Shown here: piece by piece, positions 16,974-26,141 of the stretch
Layout: every line of letters begins with the position of its first letter
Numbering within the stretch: position 1 is the stretch's first letter
Origin: QHXM01 sp963697975
Lineage (GTDB): Bacteria; Acidobacteriota; Blastocatellia; Pyrinomonadales; Pyrinomonadaceae
Assembly: GCA_963697975.1 (NCBI GenBank)
Contig: OY969111.1
Coordinates: 4,774,001-4,838,000 of the forward strand
Length of the DNA: 64,000 bases
Direction of reading: 5' to 3'
Notes under the pieces: model-generated
Databases searched by the model: none
What the model saw: the letters and a program-made list of their open reading frames with translations, nothing else
Told to the model about the DNA's origin: nothing
Translations under genes and position numbers: made by a program

Positions 16974-17080
16974 GAGGTCGGAGACGCCGCGCCCTCTTGG
17001 CCCTTCGCCCTCTGACGCTCCCGTGTGGTAAATTATCGGGCATCTTATACGTGAAATAATTTTTTTAGAAGAAGGTAAAA

Positions 17081-17425
17081 ATGAGTCAACGAATGACAAG
17101 GGCGGATGCGAAGCGCAGGAAGAGAAACAGTCGTTTAATTACGCTTGGATGGATTGTCGGGGTCTCAACTCTCATTATCATCCTGCTTTACAAAGAGAAG
17201 GCCGATTGGCTTTACGTACTGGCAACCCTGAGCTTGACGGCGCTGCTGCTCATCGTCGCATTTGCAGATTTGGGCGGCGGGCGTCCGGGCGTTGATGAGG
17301 CTTCGCTCGGTGACGACTCGGCATCTATCAGCAGTGGCCTCCCGGCCACAGTGGCGTCTTCCACTGCTGCTGCTCCATCTGACTGGCGCGGGGCGAAGAG
17401 AAGTCAGAGGCCCGGAAGAAAATAG
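17081..17425 (+). CDS. Small two-helix membrane protein
   Basis: 114 residues. A basic start (MSQRMTRADAKRRKRNSR) precedes two transmembrane helices (LITLGWIVGVSTLIIILLY and WLYVLATLSLTALLLIVAFADL). The C-terminal tail is Ser/Ala-rich and ends in basic residues. GAAGG lies before the ATG. By the positive-inside rule both termini face the cytoplasm. No family recognised. Confidence 0.6.
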   Translation: MSQRMTRADAKRRKRNSRLITLGWIVGVSTLIIILLYKEKADWLYVLATLSLTALLLIVAFADLGGGRPGVDEASLGDDSASISSGLPATVASSTAAAPSDWRGAKRSQRPGRK

Positions 17426-17506
17426 AGCGCCGCTCTTAAACGGCAGCCCGTAGCAGCCACGCTCAATTAAAAGAGAAATATCTGAGAGCAGGAAAGTTCT
17501 CGCAGG

Positions 17507-18226
17507 CTACTTGAGCGACAGCCGCTCATGCTGGCCTGTGATTCCTTTCACCTCCTGTTTGATCTCTTCCACGTCTTCAGCTACTTGGTTGAGTTTCCCG
17601 CTGGTGCGCTTCACCTCTTGATGGACAGCTTCCACCTCGTCCGTAACATCTTCGACCGCCTTGCCGAGCTTCCTTGTTTCCTTTGAATCATTCTCAACTG
17701 TTTCTTCGATGACTTGCAGCACTTCCTGAGGCTCAGGCGAGACTTTGAGCGCCTCGACTTCGGGATCGCGCTTAAAGTTAAAGCGGCTGCCCACCTGATC
17801 GAGTTGCTGCGTAATCTGGTCGAGCATCTCCAAAACTTTTGTTGCTTTCTGCTCGGCCAGCAGGTTGACCTGCAAATCGAGTTCGGCGCGCTTCTCGCTC
17901 GCGCAGGCCAGCCGGTTTTGAGAGATCAGCACGAAGGTCGAAAGGAAGATGGCTTCCAATGAAACGATCATGGTCAGCAGGGAGAACGGGAATTTGTCAA
18001 ACTCGCTGATGCGGGGAATGTGTATCAGTCCGACGTTGAGTAGAATCCAGATGGCGAACCAGACAACGTGAACGTAAACGAAAGCCATAGAGCCTGTGAA
18101 GTCTGTGATACCGTCTGCGATGCGGCCCGCGAGCGTTCGCGCCTCCGTCACTTTACGCTGCATCTCGGCGATGGCGACGGTGTTCTTCCTGACAATCTCG
18201 CTTTGCGTTATAGCTTCACTGCTCAT
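17507..18226 (-). CDS. DUF1003 membrane protein with long C-terminal coiled coil
   Basis: 239 residues from ATG 18226 (GGAGG about 13 bases upstream; a longer frame to 18421 is open but adds an unlikely N-terminus). The DUF1003 core reads FTGSMAFVYVHVVWFAIWILLNVG and FDKFPFSLLTMIVSLEAIFLSTFVLISQNR, two transmembrane helices. A long charged coiled-coil tail follows, with repeated VEDVTDEVEAVHQEVKRTSGK and QVAEDVEEIKQEVKGITG heptads. Function of the family is not established. Confidence 0.85.
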   Translation of the reverse strand: MSSEAITQSEIVRKNTVAIAEMQRKVTEARTLAGRIADGITDFTGSMAFVYVHVVWFAIWILLNVGLIHIPRISEFDKFPFSLLTMIVSLEAIFLSTFVLISQNRLACASEKRAELDLQVNLLAEQKATKVLEMLDQITQQLDQVGSRFNFKRDPEVEALKVSPEPQEVLQVIEETVENDSKETRKLGKAVEDVTDEVEAVHQEVKRTSGKLNQVAEDVEEIKQEVKGITGQHERLSLK

Positions 18227-18519
18227 CTCTCGAATTGAACCTCCAAAACATAATCCGAACCAATTAATCAACCAGCATGCCGTCGAAAATAGGGCTAAAC
18301 AGGCTGTTAGTGCGTGCCTTCCCGTATATGTTTGATGCAGCCCGACCATTTTTCGGGACGAAATTGGACGAATGTATGGTATCTTCGGTTGCTTCCCGGA
18401 GAGAATTATCCGGGCAGGCACAAAGATTCGTTACGGTCAATTAAGACAAACGATTCCAGGCGTTGTTACCAGCAAACCCGGTTCACTGTTTCTTTCTCCC
18501 CAAACCCTCTGAGACTCTC

Positions 18520-19962
18520 ATGCGCCGTCCGGCTACTGCTCTCTTCCTCTTAGCGACAGTTATGCTGTCGGCGGCACACGTGCGCTCTTACACGCTTCAG
18601 TTTACGGACGCCTCCACTTCGACGCAGGTCAGGTGGTCCACCAGCACGATCACGATTGCGCTCTCCTCTTCGCTCTCTGCGCCGCAGCAGAACATCAAGG
18701 CGGGCAGCGATGTCACGGGTGCGGTGCGGCGTGCGTTCAATCATTGGAGAGAAGCCGCCAACATTCGTTTCCAATTGGTTTCATCTGACGTGCAATCTAT
18801 CAGCGCGCCGGGAACTCGCGGTGATGGCGTGAGCTTGATTACTATCGCGCACACGGCGGAGAATGCCGCGCCCTTCGGCGGCGCAGGCGCAGAGATGCCG
18901 GGGCGCACGCGCATCTTCTCGACCGTCGGAGGCAGCATTGCCGAAGCGGACATCGTTTTGAATCCCGGCCAGTTTTTCTCCTCGGATGGAACTGCGGGCA
19001 CTTATGATCTGGAAGCGACTTTCACGCACGAGATCGGCCACCTGCTCGGACTTGAGCATTCCGCCGTACTGGGCGCGACCATGCAACCGCGACAGGGCAA
19101 GAATGGAATTTACAACTTGTCTTCTATCTCGCAGCGCAGTTTATCGGAAGACGACCGTGCGGGCGTGCGCGCTATCTACGGGACGCGTCTTGGTTCGGGT
19201 GTGCGCGGCGCGATTGCCGGAATAATCAATTTCAGCAGCGGTGCGCCGGTCTTCGGCGCGAACGTCTGGGTGGAAGAAGTTGCGACGGGTCGTGTCAGCG
19301 CCAGCAACATCACGCTGGCAAACGGTTCGTATCGCATCGAAGGCTTGCTGCCGGGAAACTATCGCGTCTTCGCGCAACCTCTCGGCGGCGCTGTCTTCGC
19401 CTCCGAGATTGCCTCGCAGCGCGGCGCATACGTCGGGCTGGCGCTCAACCAGCAGCTTTCATTCAGCACGGAAGAGATCGGGAGAGTACGGGTCGCGGCA
19501 GGCTCGACTCGCCAACTCAACGCCCTGCTTTCAGGCTCGACAGCTTTGCTCAATCCATCCTTTGTCGGAATCAACCGCCAGCTTTCGACCATCGCCGTTC
19601 CGCTCGCGCCCGCAGGCGTCTATCGAATCTTCATCGCGGGCGAAGGAATTAGCCTCAGTCAACTCTCAAAGAACGGGATTACCACCACGTCGCCCTTCAT
19701 CACAGTTGATCCGACAAGCGTCGCGGATGCGGATTTCGGCAACAAGCTTTCCGTCATCAGTTTCGATGTTTCGGTCAGCGCCGATGCTAAGTCTGGAGAC
19801 TACAGCCTGCGCCTGCAATCGCTCTCCGGCGAAGTCGCCTACATCGTTGGCGGCCTGACAATTGATGCTGTGGAAACGAGCGCTGAAGCGGAATTTGATA
19901 CGCTTATAGCACCTATTGATTCGGCTGATATGAGTATCGAAAGTCTCTCAACAGGTGGTTGA
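18520..19962 (+). CDS. Secreted matrixin-type metalloprotease with carboxypeptidase-regulatory-like domain
   Basis: 480 residues from ATG 18520, giving signal peptide RRPATALFLLATVMLSAAHV. The zinc motif THEIGHLLGLEH has His170, Glu171, His174 and His180 (HExxHxxGxxH), and ATMQP supplies a Met-turn. A carboxypeptidase regulatory-like beta-sandwich follows (GAIAGIINFSSGAPVFGANVWVEE... NGSYRIEGLLPGNYRVFAQ), then another beta-rich region to the C-terminus. It is an exported endopeptidase, probably acting on extracellular protein. It stands alone with no recognised operon partner. Confidence 0.88.
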   Translation: MRRPATALFLLATVMLSAAHVRSYTLQFTDASTSTQVRWSTSTITIALSSSLSAPQQNIKAGSDVTGAVRRAFNHWREAANIRFQLVSSDVQSISAPGTRGDGVSLITIAHTAENAAPFGGAGAEMPGRTRIFSTVGGSIAEADIVLNPGQFFSSDGTAGTYDLEATFTHEIGHLLGLEHSAVLGATMQPRQGKNGIYNLSSISQRSLSEDDRAGVRAIYGTRLGSGVRGAIAGIINFSSGAPVFGANVWVEEVATGRVSASNITLANGSYRIEGLLPGNYRVFAQPLGGAVFASEIASQRGAYVGLALNQQLSFSTEEIGRVRVAAGSTRQLNALLSGSTALLNPSFVGINRQLSTIAVPLAPAGVYRIFIAGEGISLSQLSKNGITTTSPFITVDPTSVADADFGNKLSVISFDVSVSADAKSGDYSLRLQSLSGEVAYIVGGLTIDAVETSAEAEFDTLIAPIDSADMSIESLSTGG

Positions 19963-20049
19963 AACTTCTTCTTGAGTTGTGCATAATCTTGTTGCGCCCG
20001 ACTCCCCGTTGGGCGAAGTGGTCGCGTGGGGTGAGGACACGTGGCCTTA

Positions 20050-20092
20050 GGGCGGGGGTTGTGGGAGACCTCCGCCCGCTTATTTTTCAGGG
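20050..20092 (+). terminator. Rho-independent terminator after metalloprotease gene
   Basis: GGGCGG (20052-20057), a G-rich loop ending GGGAGACCT, CCGCCC (20074-20079), then GCTTATTTTTC. The rest of the 19963-20387 intergenic stretch has GC-rich palindromes around 20188-20225 (GCGCGCGC, GCGCGGGCGCG). No ydaO-type riboswitch occurs there, unlike before the second permease. Confidence 0.65.
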
Positions 20093-20387
20093 CAAAAATA
20101 ATTCACGAAAATCCTGCCCCCAGCGCCCCGGAAGAGCTTAAATGTGCTTGACGGTAGAGACGATGGGCGTACAATGCGATGCGGCGCGCGCGACATTATT
20201 TATCTGGAAAAGCGCGGGCGCGTCGTGCAATATTATCTTCGTTCTTCAAACTGAAAATTCGTTTGACCCGCTCGTTGCTGTCAGGAAGTGGTGAGCGGTG
20301 TGCTTCGCATTCTGGTGGACTTCTAGCCCCCGTGTTGTGAAAGTTGGCGCCCCCTTAGCCTCGCCGCAGCAATTGCGAGTGGTCACC

Positions 20388-22400
20388 ATGTCAATGTTGA
20401 AAAAAAGTTCAAAGAGACGATTCAAACTCTGGTTATTCAAGGGCGTTAAAGAACCCGAAGGGCCTCACGAGCAGGAAGGGCAGCATCACCAGCATCCCTG
20501 GTGGAAGGTGATGTGCCTGACCGGCGTTGATTATTTCTCCACACTCGGCTATCAGCCCGGCATCGCAATTGTCGCCGCAGGCGCTCTCTCTCCCATCGCC
20601 ACCTTGATTCTGGTGCTGTTGACGTTGTTCGGCGCGTTGCCCATGTACAATCGTGTCGCCGCCGAAAGCCCACATGGCGATGGCTCGATCTCGATGCTGG
20701 AAAAATTCCTCTCGCGCTGGAAAGGCAAGCTGTTTGTGCTGTGCCTGCTCGGATTCGCCGCGACCAGCTTTATTATCACCGTCACGCTTTCGGCTGCCGA
20801 CGCAGCCGTTCACATCGCCGACAATCCCTTCGCTCCAAGCTTCCTTCACCATCGTATAGCCGTCACACTGTTTTTGATTGCGGCGCTTGGCGCAGTTTTT
20901 ATCAAAGGCTTCAAAGAGGCCATCGGCATCGCGGTCTTTCTCGTCGCCGTTTACATCGCGTTGAACCTCATCGTTATCTGCGTTGGCATTTATGAGATAG
21001 CCATCAACCCGCAAAAGATAACGGATTGGAAGAACACGCTGTTTCAACAGGGCTACAGCAATCCGTTGATGATGATTGGCGCGGCGCTCATTGTCTTTCC
21101 AAAGCTGGCGCTCGGTCTGTCAGGATTCGAGACCGGGGTTGTCGTGATGCCGCTCGTGCGCGGCGACAGGTCTTTAACAGAGGAAGAGCTTGAGTCCATT
21201 CACGAGACTCGCAGCACACACCGCAAGCCTAAGCCCAGCGCGGAAGCCCTGCTGGAGGGACGCATACGCAACACGCGCAAGCTGCTTAAGACAGCCGCGC
21301 TGATTATGTGCGTGCTGCTCATCTCCAGCAGCATTGTGACCACACTGCTGATTCCGGCGGAAGAGTTTCGACCGGAAACGGGAACACAGGAGGCGGGTGA
21401 AGCGAGCGGTCGCGCCCTTGCTTATCTGGCGCATCATTACCTCGGCGATGTGTTCGGGACGATTTACGACTTGAGCACGATCTCTATCCTCTGGTTTGCA
21501 GGCTCATCCGCGCTGGCCGGTCTCCTGAACATTATTCCGCGCTACCTGCCACGCTATGGCATGGCTCCCGATTGGGCACGGGCAGTACGACCGCTGACGC
21601 TTGTCCTGACACTCGTCTGCTTTGCCGTCACGATTCTCTTCAAAGCCGATGTCGAGGCGCAGGGCGGCGCGTATGCGACCGGCGTGCTGGCTTTGATGAG
21701 TTCTGCGGCTATCGCTGTCACGCTCTCGGCGTGGCGACAAAAAGAAAAAATCCGGTGGGGCTTTTTGCTGATCTCGCTGGTTTTCATCTACACGACCATC
21801 ACCAATATTATCGAGCAGCCGGAGGGTATTAAGATCGCCTCGTTCTTTATCGGCATCATCGTCTTTGCGTCTCTTGTCTCAAGGGTGTGGCGCACGACCG
21901 AGTTGCGCGTTGAAAAGGTCGAGTTAGACGAAGCTGCACAAAAGATTATCAGCGAAGCGAGCAAGGGCACGATTCGCATCATCGCCAATCGCTGTGATCG
22001 CGGCGATGCCAGCGAGTATGAGTGGAAAGAGAAAGAGAAGCGCGAGGATAATCATATTCCGCCGGGCGAGCCAATCATCTTCTTCGAGGTTAGTCCGAGC
22101 GACGCATCGGAGTTCGCGGGCGTCCTGCGTGTGATGGGCGACCACGTTGACGGCTATCGTGTGCTGCGAGCGGAAAGCCCGGCGGTGCCAAACGCGATTG
22201 CTGCTTTCCTGCTGCACCTGCGCAACAAGACGGGCAAGCTGCCGCACATCTACTTCGGTTGGAGCGAGGGTAATCCGCTTGCGTACCTTTTCAAGTACGT
22301 TGCCTTCGGCGAAGGTGATACCGCTCCGACTACGCACGAGGTGTTGCGGCAGGCGGAGAAAGACCCGGAGAGGCGGCCTACCGTGCACGTCGGCGGTTGA
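20388..22400 (+). CDS. APC-superfamily permease, probable K+ transporter (paralogue 1)
   Basis: 670 residues from the ATG at 20388; an upstream in-frame start is not supported. About 12 hydrophobic segments follow a charged, His-rich N-terminus (EQEGQHHQHPWWKVMCLTGVDYF). A ~150-residue soluble C-terminal domain (ELRVEKVELDE...PTVHVGG) ends the protein. It is highly similar throughout to the gene at 22772, so the two are a tandem duplication. Substrate is inferred from context: the next copy has a c-di-AMP riboswitch, and KdpDE-like and KimA-like genes follow. Amino-acid transport is the alternative. No riboswitch precedes this copy. Confidence 0.8.
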   Translation: MSMLKKSSKRRFKLWLFKGVKEPEGPHEQEGQHHQHPWWKVMCLTGVDYFSTLGYQPGIAIVAAGALSPIATLILVLLTLFGALPMYNRVAAESPHGDGSISMLEKFLSRWKGKLFVLCLLGFAATSFIITVTLSAADAAVHIADNPFAPSFLHHRIAVTLFLIAALGAVFIKGFKEAIGIAVFLVAVYIALNLIVICVGIYEIAINPQKITDWKNTLFQQGYSNPLMMIGAALIVFPKLALGLSGFETGVVVMPLVRGDRSLTEEELESIHETRSTHRKPKPSAEALLEGRIRNTRKLLKTAALIMCVLLISSSIVTTLLIPAEEFRPETGTQEAGEASGRALAYLAHHYLGDVFGTIYDLSTISILWFAGSSALAGLLNIIPRYLPRYGMAPDWARAVRPLTLVLTLVCFAVTILFKADVEAQGGAYATGVLALMSSAAIAVTLSAWRQKEKIRWGFLLISLVFIYTTITNIIEQPEGIKIASFFIGIIVFASLVSRVWRTTELRVEKVELDEAAQKIISEASKGTIRIIANRCDRGDASEYEWKEKEKREDNHIPPGEPIIFFEVSPSDASEFAGVLRVMGDHVDGYRVLRAESPAVPNAIAAFLLHLRNKTGKLPHIYFGWSEGNPLAYLFKYVAFGEGDTAPTTHEVLRQAEKDPERRPTVHVGG

Positions 22401-22445
22401 AAGAGGCCGGGGATTTCTACTCGCTTTGAGGGCGCTACCTTCAAG

Positions 22446-22474
22446 TTGATTTGTAGAATGTAGAGGCGTAGTAT
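22446..22474 (+). promoter_or_regulatory. Candidate promoter for riboswitch 1
   Basis: TTGATT at 22446-22451 and TAGTAT at 22469-22474 with a 17-bp spacer, just upstream of the ydaO-type aptamer. It would let the second permease operon be transcribed separately from the first permease. Confidence 0.5.
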
Positions 22475-22477
22475 CTC

Positions 22478-22690
22478 GACGTTGAAAATCTGTCTGCCGA
22501 AGTTACTCGCCACGGTGAAAGATGTATCTGGACGAGTAGCGCGGGGGAACCAATGTCCTGTTTGAAGAGCAGGACACGGGGCGCATTATGAAGCCGCTCG
22601 TTTGATTGCGGTTTTCATATAGGACACTTCCAGTCCAAGCCCGTCAGCTAACCTCGCAGGCTATATGGAAGGGCCAAGCCACCGCGAGCT
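22478..22690 (+). ncRNA. c-di-AMP riboswitch (ydaO/yuaA type), copy 1
   Basis: Hallmark conserved blocks of the ydaO motif are present in order: CTGCCGAAGTTACTCGCC, CGCGGGGGAACCAATGTCC, CAGGACACGGGGCGC, then CCAGTCCAAGCCCGTCAGC, TAACCTCGCAGGCT and GGAAGGG. Ligand binding (c-di-AMP) normally turns these switches off. A strong terminator follows at 22703, giving a standard expression platform. The same blocks recur at 26932-27125. The downstream operon encodes the second APC permease and a KdpDE-like pair. Confidence 0.92.
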
Positions 22691-22700
22691 ATTTTTCCAA

Positions 22701-22738
22701 GGGCGTGGAGCTTTGTGCTCCACGCCCTTTGTCGTGCG
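22701..22738 (+). terminator. Riboswitch 1 expression-platform terminator
   Basis: AAGGGCGTGGAGC, loop TTTGT, GCTCCACGCCCTTT, then GTCGTGCGC. The terminator after the second riboswitch also ends in CCCCTTTGTCGTGCGC, showing that the two riboswitch units share an ancestor. Confidence 0.8.
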
Positions 22739-22771
22739 CGTGGCAAAACCGGTGAAAGCGATTTGATCCCT

Positions 22772-24778
22772 ATGGGGAACTCACAAAAAAGACCACAAAG
22801 TCGCCTCAAGCAATGGATGTTTGGAAGTGTTCAGGAGACCGAAGGGCCGCATGAGAGCGAGGGGCAGCATCATCAGCATCCCTGGTGGAAGGTGATGTGC
22901 CTGACCGGCGTTGATTATTTCTCCACACTCGGCTATCAGCCCGGCATTGCCTTCATCGCGGCGGGCGCGCTCTCTCCAATCGCCACGCTGGTTCTGGTCT
23001 TGTTGACGCTCTTTGGGGCGCTTCCTATCTACAGGCAGGTTGCCGCCGAAAGCCCGCACGGCGAAGGCTCCATCTCGATGCTCGCCAGCCTGCTCTCGCG
23101 TTGGAAGGGCAAGCTCTTCGTCCTCGTCCTGCTCGGTTTCGTGGCGACCGATTTCATTATCACCATCACGCTCTCGGCAGCCGACGCCACAGCCCACGTT
23201 ATCGAAAATCCGTTCGTTCAACAGCACCTGCCTTTCCTTAATCATCCGGTCTGGGTCACGCTCGGGTTGATCGCCACGCTCGGCGCTATCTTCCTGAAAG
23301 GCTTTAAGGAAGCAATCGGAATTGCCGTCATCCTCGTCGGAGTTTATCTGTTGCTGAACCTGATCGTGATTGGCTACGGTGTGTTTCATCTGGTGACCCA
23401 GCCGGGACATTTCGCCGAATGGAAGAATGCGCTGACGCTTGATACGAGGGTGAATGGCAATCCGCTGTTGATGATTGGCGTGGCGCTTCTCCTGTTTCCG
23501 AAGCTGGCATTGGGCTTGTCCGGGTTTGAAACCGGCGTCGCGGTGATGCCGCTCGTGAAAGGTGATCGGGCGCTGACCGAAGAGGATTTGGATTCTATCC
23601 ATTCAACGCGCACGGGGCGCAGAGCGCCGCCGCCGATCGCGCAGGCTCTCCTGGAAGGCCGGATACGCAACACGCGGAAACTGCTCCGCACGGCTGCATT
23701 GATTATGAGCGTGCTGCTGATTGCCAGCAGCTTCGTGACCTCGATTCTCATCGAGCCTGACAAATTCAAAGAGGGCGGGGAAGCGAGCGGTCGCGCGCTT
23801 TCTTATTTGGCGCACTCGTATTTTGGGGATTACTTCGGCACGGCTTATGACTTGAGCACGATTCTCATCCTCTGGTTTGCGGGCGCGTCGGCGATGGCCG
23901 GACTCCTGAACATCGTCCCGCGCTATTTGCCGCGTTACGGCATGGCTCCCGACTGGGCGAAGGCGACCAGACCCCTCGTCATCGTCTTCACGCTCATCGC
24001 CTTTGCCGTCACCATCATCTTCAAGGCAAATGTTGAGGCGCAGGGCGGCGCGTATGCGACCGGCGTGCTGGTGCTGATGAGTTCGGCGGCTGTGGCCGTC
24101 ACCATCTCTGCATGGCGCAGAGGCAAGAAGTGGTGGGCTTATCTCTTAATCGCGCTGGTCTTCGGCTACACGACCATTCTCAACATCATCGAGCGGCCAG
24201 AGGGCATCAAGATCGCTTCGTTCTTCATCGGCGCGATTGTTCTCACCTCGCTCGTTTCGAGAGTCTGGCGTTCGACCGAGTTGCGCGTTGAAAAGGTAGA
24301 GTTGGACGAAACTGCACAAATCATTATCAGCGAGGCGAGCAAGGGCACGATTCGCATCATCGCTAATCGCTGTGATCGCGGTGATGTTGACGAGTATCGC
24401 CAGAAGGAGCGGGAAAAGCGCGAGGATAACCATATTCCGCCAGCCGAACCGATTATCTTCTTCGAGGTCAGTCTCGGCGACGCATCGGAGTTCGCGGGCG
24501 TCTTGCGTATAACGGGTGACCACGTTGATGGCTATCGTGTGCTGCGAGCGGAAAGCCCCGTCGTGCCGAACGCCATCGCTGCTTTTCTGCTGCACCTGCG
24601 CGATCAGACAGGAAAGCTCCCACACATCTACTTCGGCTGGAGCGAAGGCAATCCGCTTGCATATCTGCTCAAGTATATAGCCTTCGGCGAGGGCGACACT
24701 GCCCCGGTAACGCACGAGGTGTTGCGACAGGCTGAAGATGATCCGACGCAGCGTCCAACCGTACACGTTGGCGGGTAA
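22772..24778 (+). CDS. APC-superfamily permease, probable K+ transporter (paralogue 2)
   Basis: 668 residues from ATG 22772. Same architecture as the upstream paralogue: N-terminal SEGQHHQHPWWKVMCLTGVDYF, about 12 membrane segments, and a soluble C-terminal domain (ELRVEKVELDETAQIIISEASKGTIRIIANRCDRGD...). It lies directly behind a c-di-AMP riboswitch with terminator. That class of switch mainly controls potassium uptake and osmolyte genes, so K+ transport is the best inference. It is followed 11 bp later by the KdpD-like kinase, so one transcript is likely. Confidence 0.82.
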   Translation: MGNSQKRPQSRLKQWMFGSVQETEGPHESEGQHHQHPWWKVMCLTGVDYFSTLGYQPGIAFIAAGALSPIATLVLVLLTLFGALPIYRQVAAESPHGEGSISMLASLLSRWKGKLFVLVLLGFVATDFIITITLSAADATAHVIENPFVQQHLPFLNHPVWVTLGLIATLGAIFLKGFKEAIGIAVILVGVYLLLNLIVIGYGVFHLVTQPGHFAEWKNALTLDTRVNGNPLLMIGVALLLFPKLALGLSGFETGVAVMPLVKGDRALTEEDLDSIHSTRTGRRAPPPIAQALLEGRIRNTRKLLRTAALIMSVLLIASSFVTSILIEPDKFKEGGEASGRALSYLAHSYFGDYFGTAYDLSTILILWFAGASAMAGLLNIVPRYLPRYGMAPDWAKATRPLVIVFTLIAFAVTIIFKANVEAQGGAYATGVLVLMSSAAVAVTISAWRRGKKWWAYLLIALVFGYTTILNIIERPEGIKIASFFIGAIVLTSLVSRVWRSTELRVEKVELDETAQIIISEASKGTIRIIANRCDRGDVDEYRQKEREKREDNHIPPAEPIIFFEVSLGDASEFAGVLRITGDHVDGYRVLRAESPVVPNAIAAFLLHLRDQTGKLPHIYFGWSEGNPLAYLLKYIAFGEGDTAPVTHEVLRQAEDDPTQRPTVHVGG

Positions 24779-24789
24779 GCTGGTTCGGG

Positions 24790-26043
24790 ATGAAGCCGAA
24801 AACATTTGAGACGAGAGGGGCGGGATACTTCATGGCTGCGGTCGGCGTTGCCGCGATCACAGCCCTGTTGAAGCTGTTCAGCGGGCGCATCAATGCGACA
24901 ACCGTCGCGCTCGCCCTGCTCCTCGTCGTGCTTCTCATAGCTACCAGGTGGGGCGCACTCCCGGCGGTCGTCGCTTCGCTCTTTGGCGTTTTATGCTTCA
25001 ACTATTTTTTCCTGCCGCCCGTCGGCACGTTTCACGTAGCCGCGTCGGACAATTGGGTGGCGCTCGTTGCCTTTCTCGTCACTGCCGTCACTGTCGGACA
25101 ACTTTCCGCGCGCGCGAAAAGGCGCACCGAAGAAGCCGATGCCGGACGGCGTGAGATCGAGCGGTTGTACAGGGAATTGCGGGAAGCCTTCGAGCGTGCT
25201 AGTCAGGCAGAGGCAATCAAGCAAAGCGAGCGATTAAAGTCGGCGTTGCTCGACGCCGTCACACATGATCTGCGTACACCGCTTACGTCAATCAAAGCAT
25301 CCGTCACCACGCTTCTTGATGAGCAACCCTCGAAGCCGCAAGGCGAAGAGCCGGTAACGCTCGACGACGAAGGGCGAAGAGAAATGCTGGAAGTGATAAA
25401 CGAAGAGACCGACCGTCTCAATCGTTTCATCGAAAGCATGATGGAACTGGCGCGCATCGAGGCTGGAGAGATGCGTTTACATCGTCGCTGGGGGACCGTG
25501 GAAGAGATCGTGACAGCAGCCCTTGAGCGGGCCGCGCCCCTGACACGCGAACATGTGGTCGAGGTCTCACTCGAAGATGGATTGCCACACCTGCGCGTTG
25601 ACGCGCGTGCAATCTCTGAAGTCATTTACACGCTTCTCGACAACGCGGCCAAATACTCCCCAGCCGGGTCGCGTATCCGCGTTGGGGCAAGTCGAACTAT
25701 TAACGAAACAATAAAATTCATCGTCGAAGATGAAGGGCAGGGCATTCAGGCCGAGTTACGCGAGCGCGTCTTTGATAAATTCTTTCGTGCGATGCGAGAT
25801 GGAGATTCAGGCGCGAAAAATCAACCGACGGGAAACGGGATGGGGCTGGCAATCGCACGTGGGATAGTTGAAGCGCATGGCGGTCGCATCTGGATTGAGG
25901 ACGCGGCTAACCGGCGCGGCTGTTCGGTTGCATTGACGCTCCCCATCGGAGCCGAAGAAGAAGCCTCCTCCGAAGGGGCAGGCGCGACTGTGTTAAAAAT
26001 CCCTGTCGAAACCGATAAAGCGGAGACAGGATTAACAGGATAA
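24790..26043 (+). CDS. KdpD-like sensor histidine kinase (DUF4118), short form
   Basis: 417 residues. Membrane segments in residues 14-105 with the DUF4118/KdpD signature (ATRWGALPAVVASLFGVLCFNYFFLPPVGTF) are followed by HisKA with His159 (DAVTHDLRTPLTSIKASV) and an HATPase domain (LLDNAAKYSP, DEGQGIQ, GNGMGLAIARG). The N-terminal KdpD and UspA domains of classical KdpD are missing. No kdpFABC genes are adjacent. The last residues ETGLTG-stop are encoded by the left arm of an inverted repeat (GACAGGATTAACAGGAT). The partner regulator is the next gene. Confidence 0.9.
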   Translation: MKPKTFETRGAGYFMAAVGVAAITALLKLFSGRINATTVALALLLVVLLIATRWGALPAVVASLFGVLCFNYFFLPPVGTFHVAASDNWVALVAFLVTAVTVGQLSARAKRRTEEADAGRREIERLYRELREAFERASQAEAIKQSERLKSALLDAVTHDLRTPLTSIKASVTTLLDEQPSKPQGEEPVTLDDEGRREMLEVINEETDRLNRFIESMMELARIEAGEMRLHRRWGTVEEIVTAALERAAPLTREHVVEVSLEDGLPHLRVDARAISEVIYTLLDNAAKYSPAGSRIRVGASRTINETIKFIVEDEGQGIQAELRERVFDKFFRAMRDGDSGAKNQPTGNGMGLAIARGIVEAHGGRIWIEDAANRRGCSVALTLPIGAEEEASSEGAGATVLKIPVETDKAETGLTG

Positions 26044-26114
26044 AGGGAAGAAGCATCAATCTACTTCTTCCTGTCTTGTCTTCTTAATTTTGCTAATCCT
26101 GTTAATCCTGTCTA
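26026..26114. repeat. Inverted repeat with GACAGGATTAACAGGAT arms
   Basis: GACAGGATTAACAGGAT near 26025-26041 pairs perfectly with ATCCTGTTAATCCTGTC at 26096-26112. The left arm lies inside the kinase gene and provides its last codons and stop. The loop carries GGGAAGAAGC..CTACTTCTTCC, itself partly self-complementary. Confidence 0.85.
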
Positions 26115-26141
26115 AATTCTTTCGCTGATGTGGCCTGAAAG

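Noticed and set aside
20188..20387. Riboswitch before the first permease
   Set aside because: None of the conserved ydaO blocks (CTGCCGAAG, GGGGGAACCAA, TCAGCTAACCTCG) is present.
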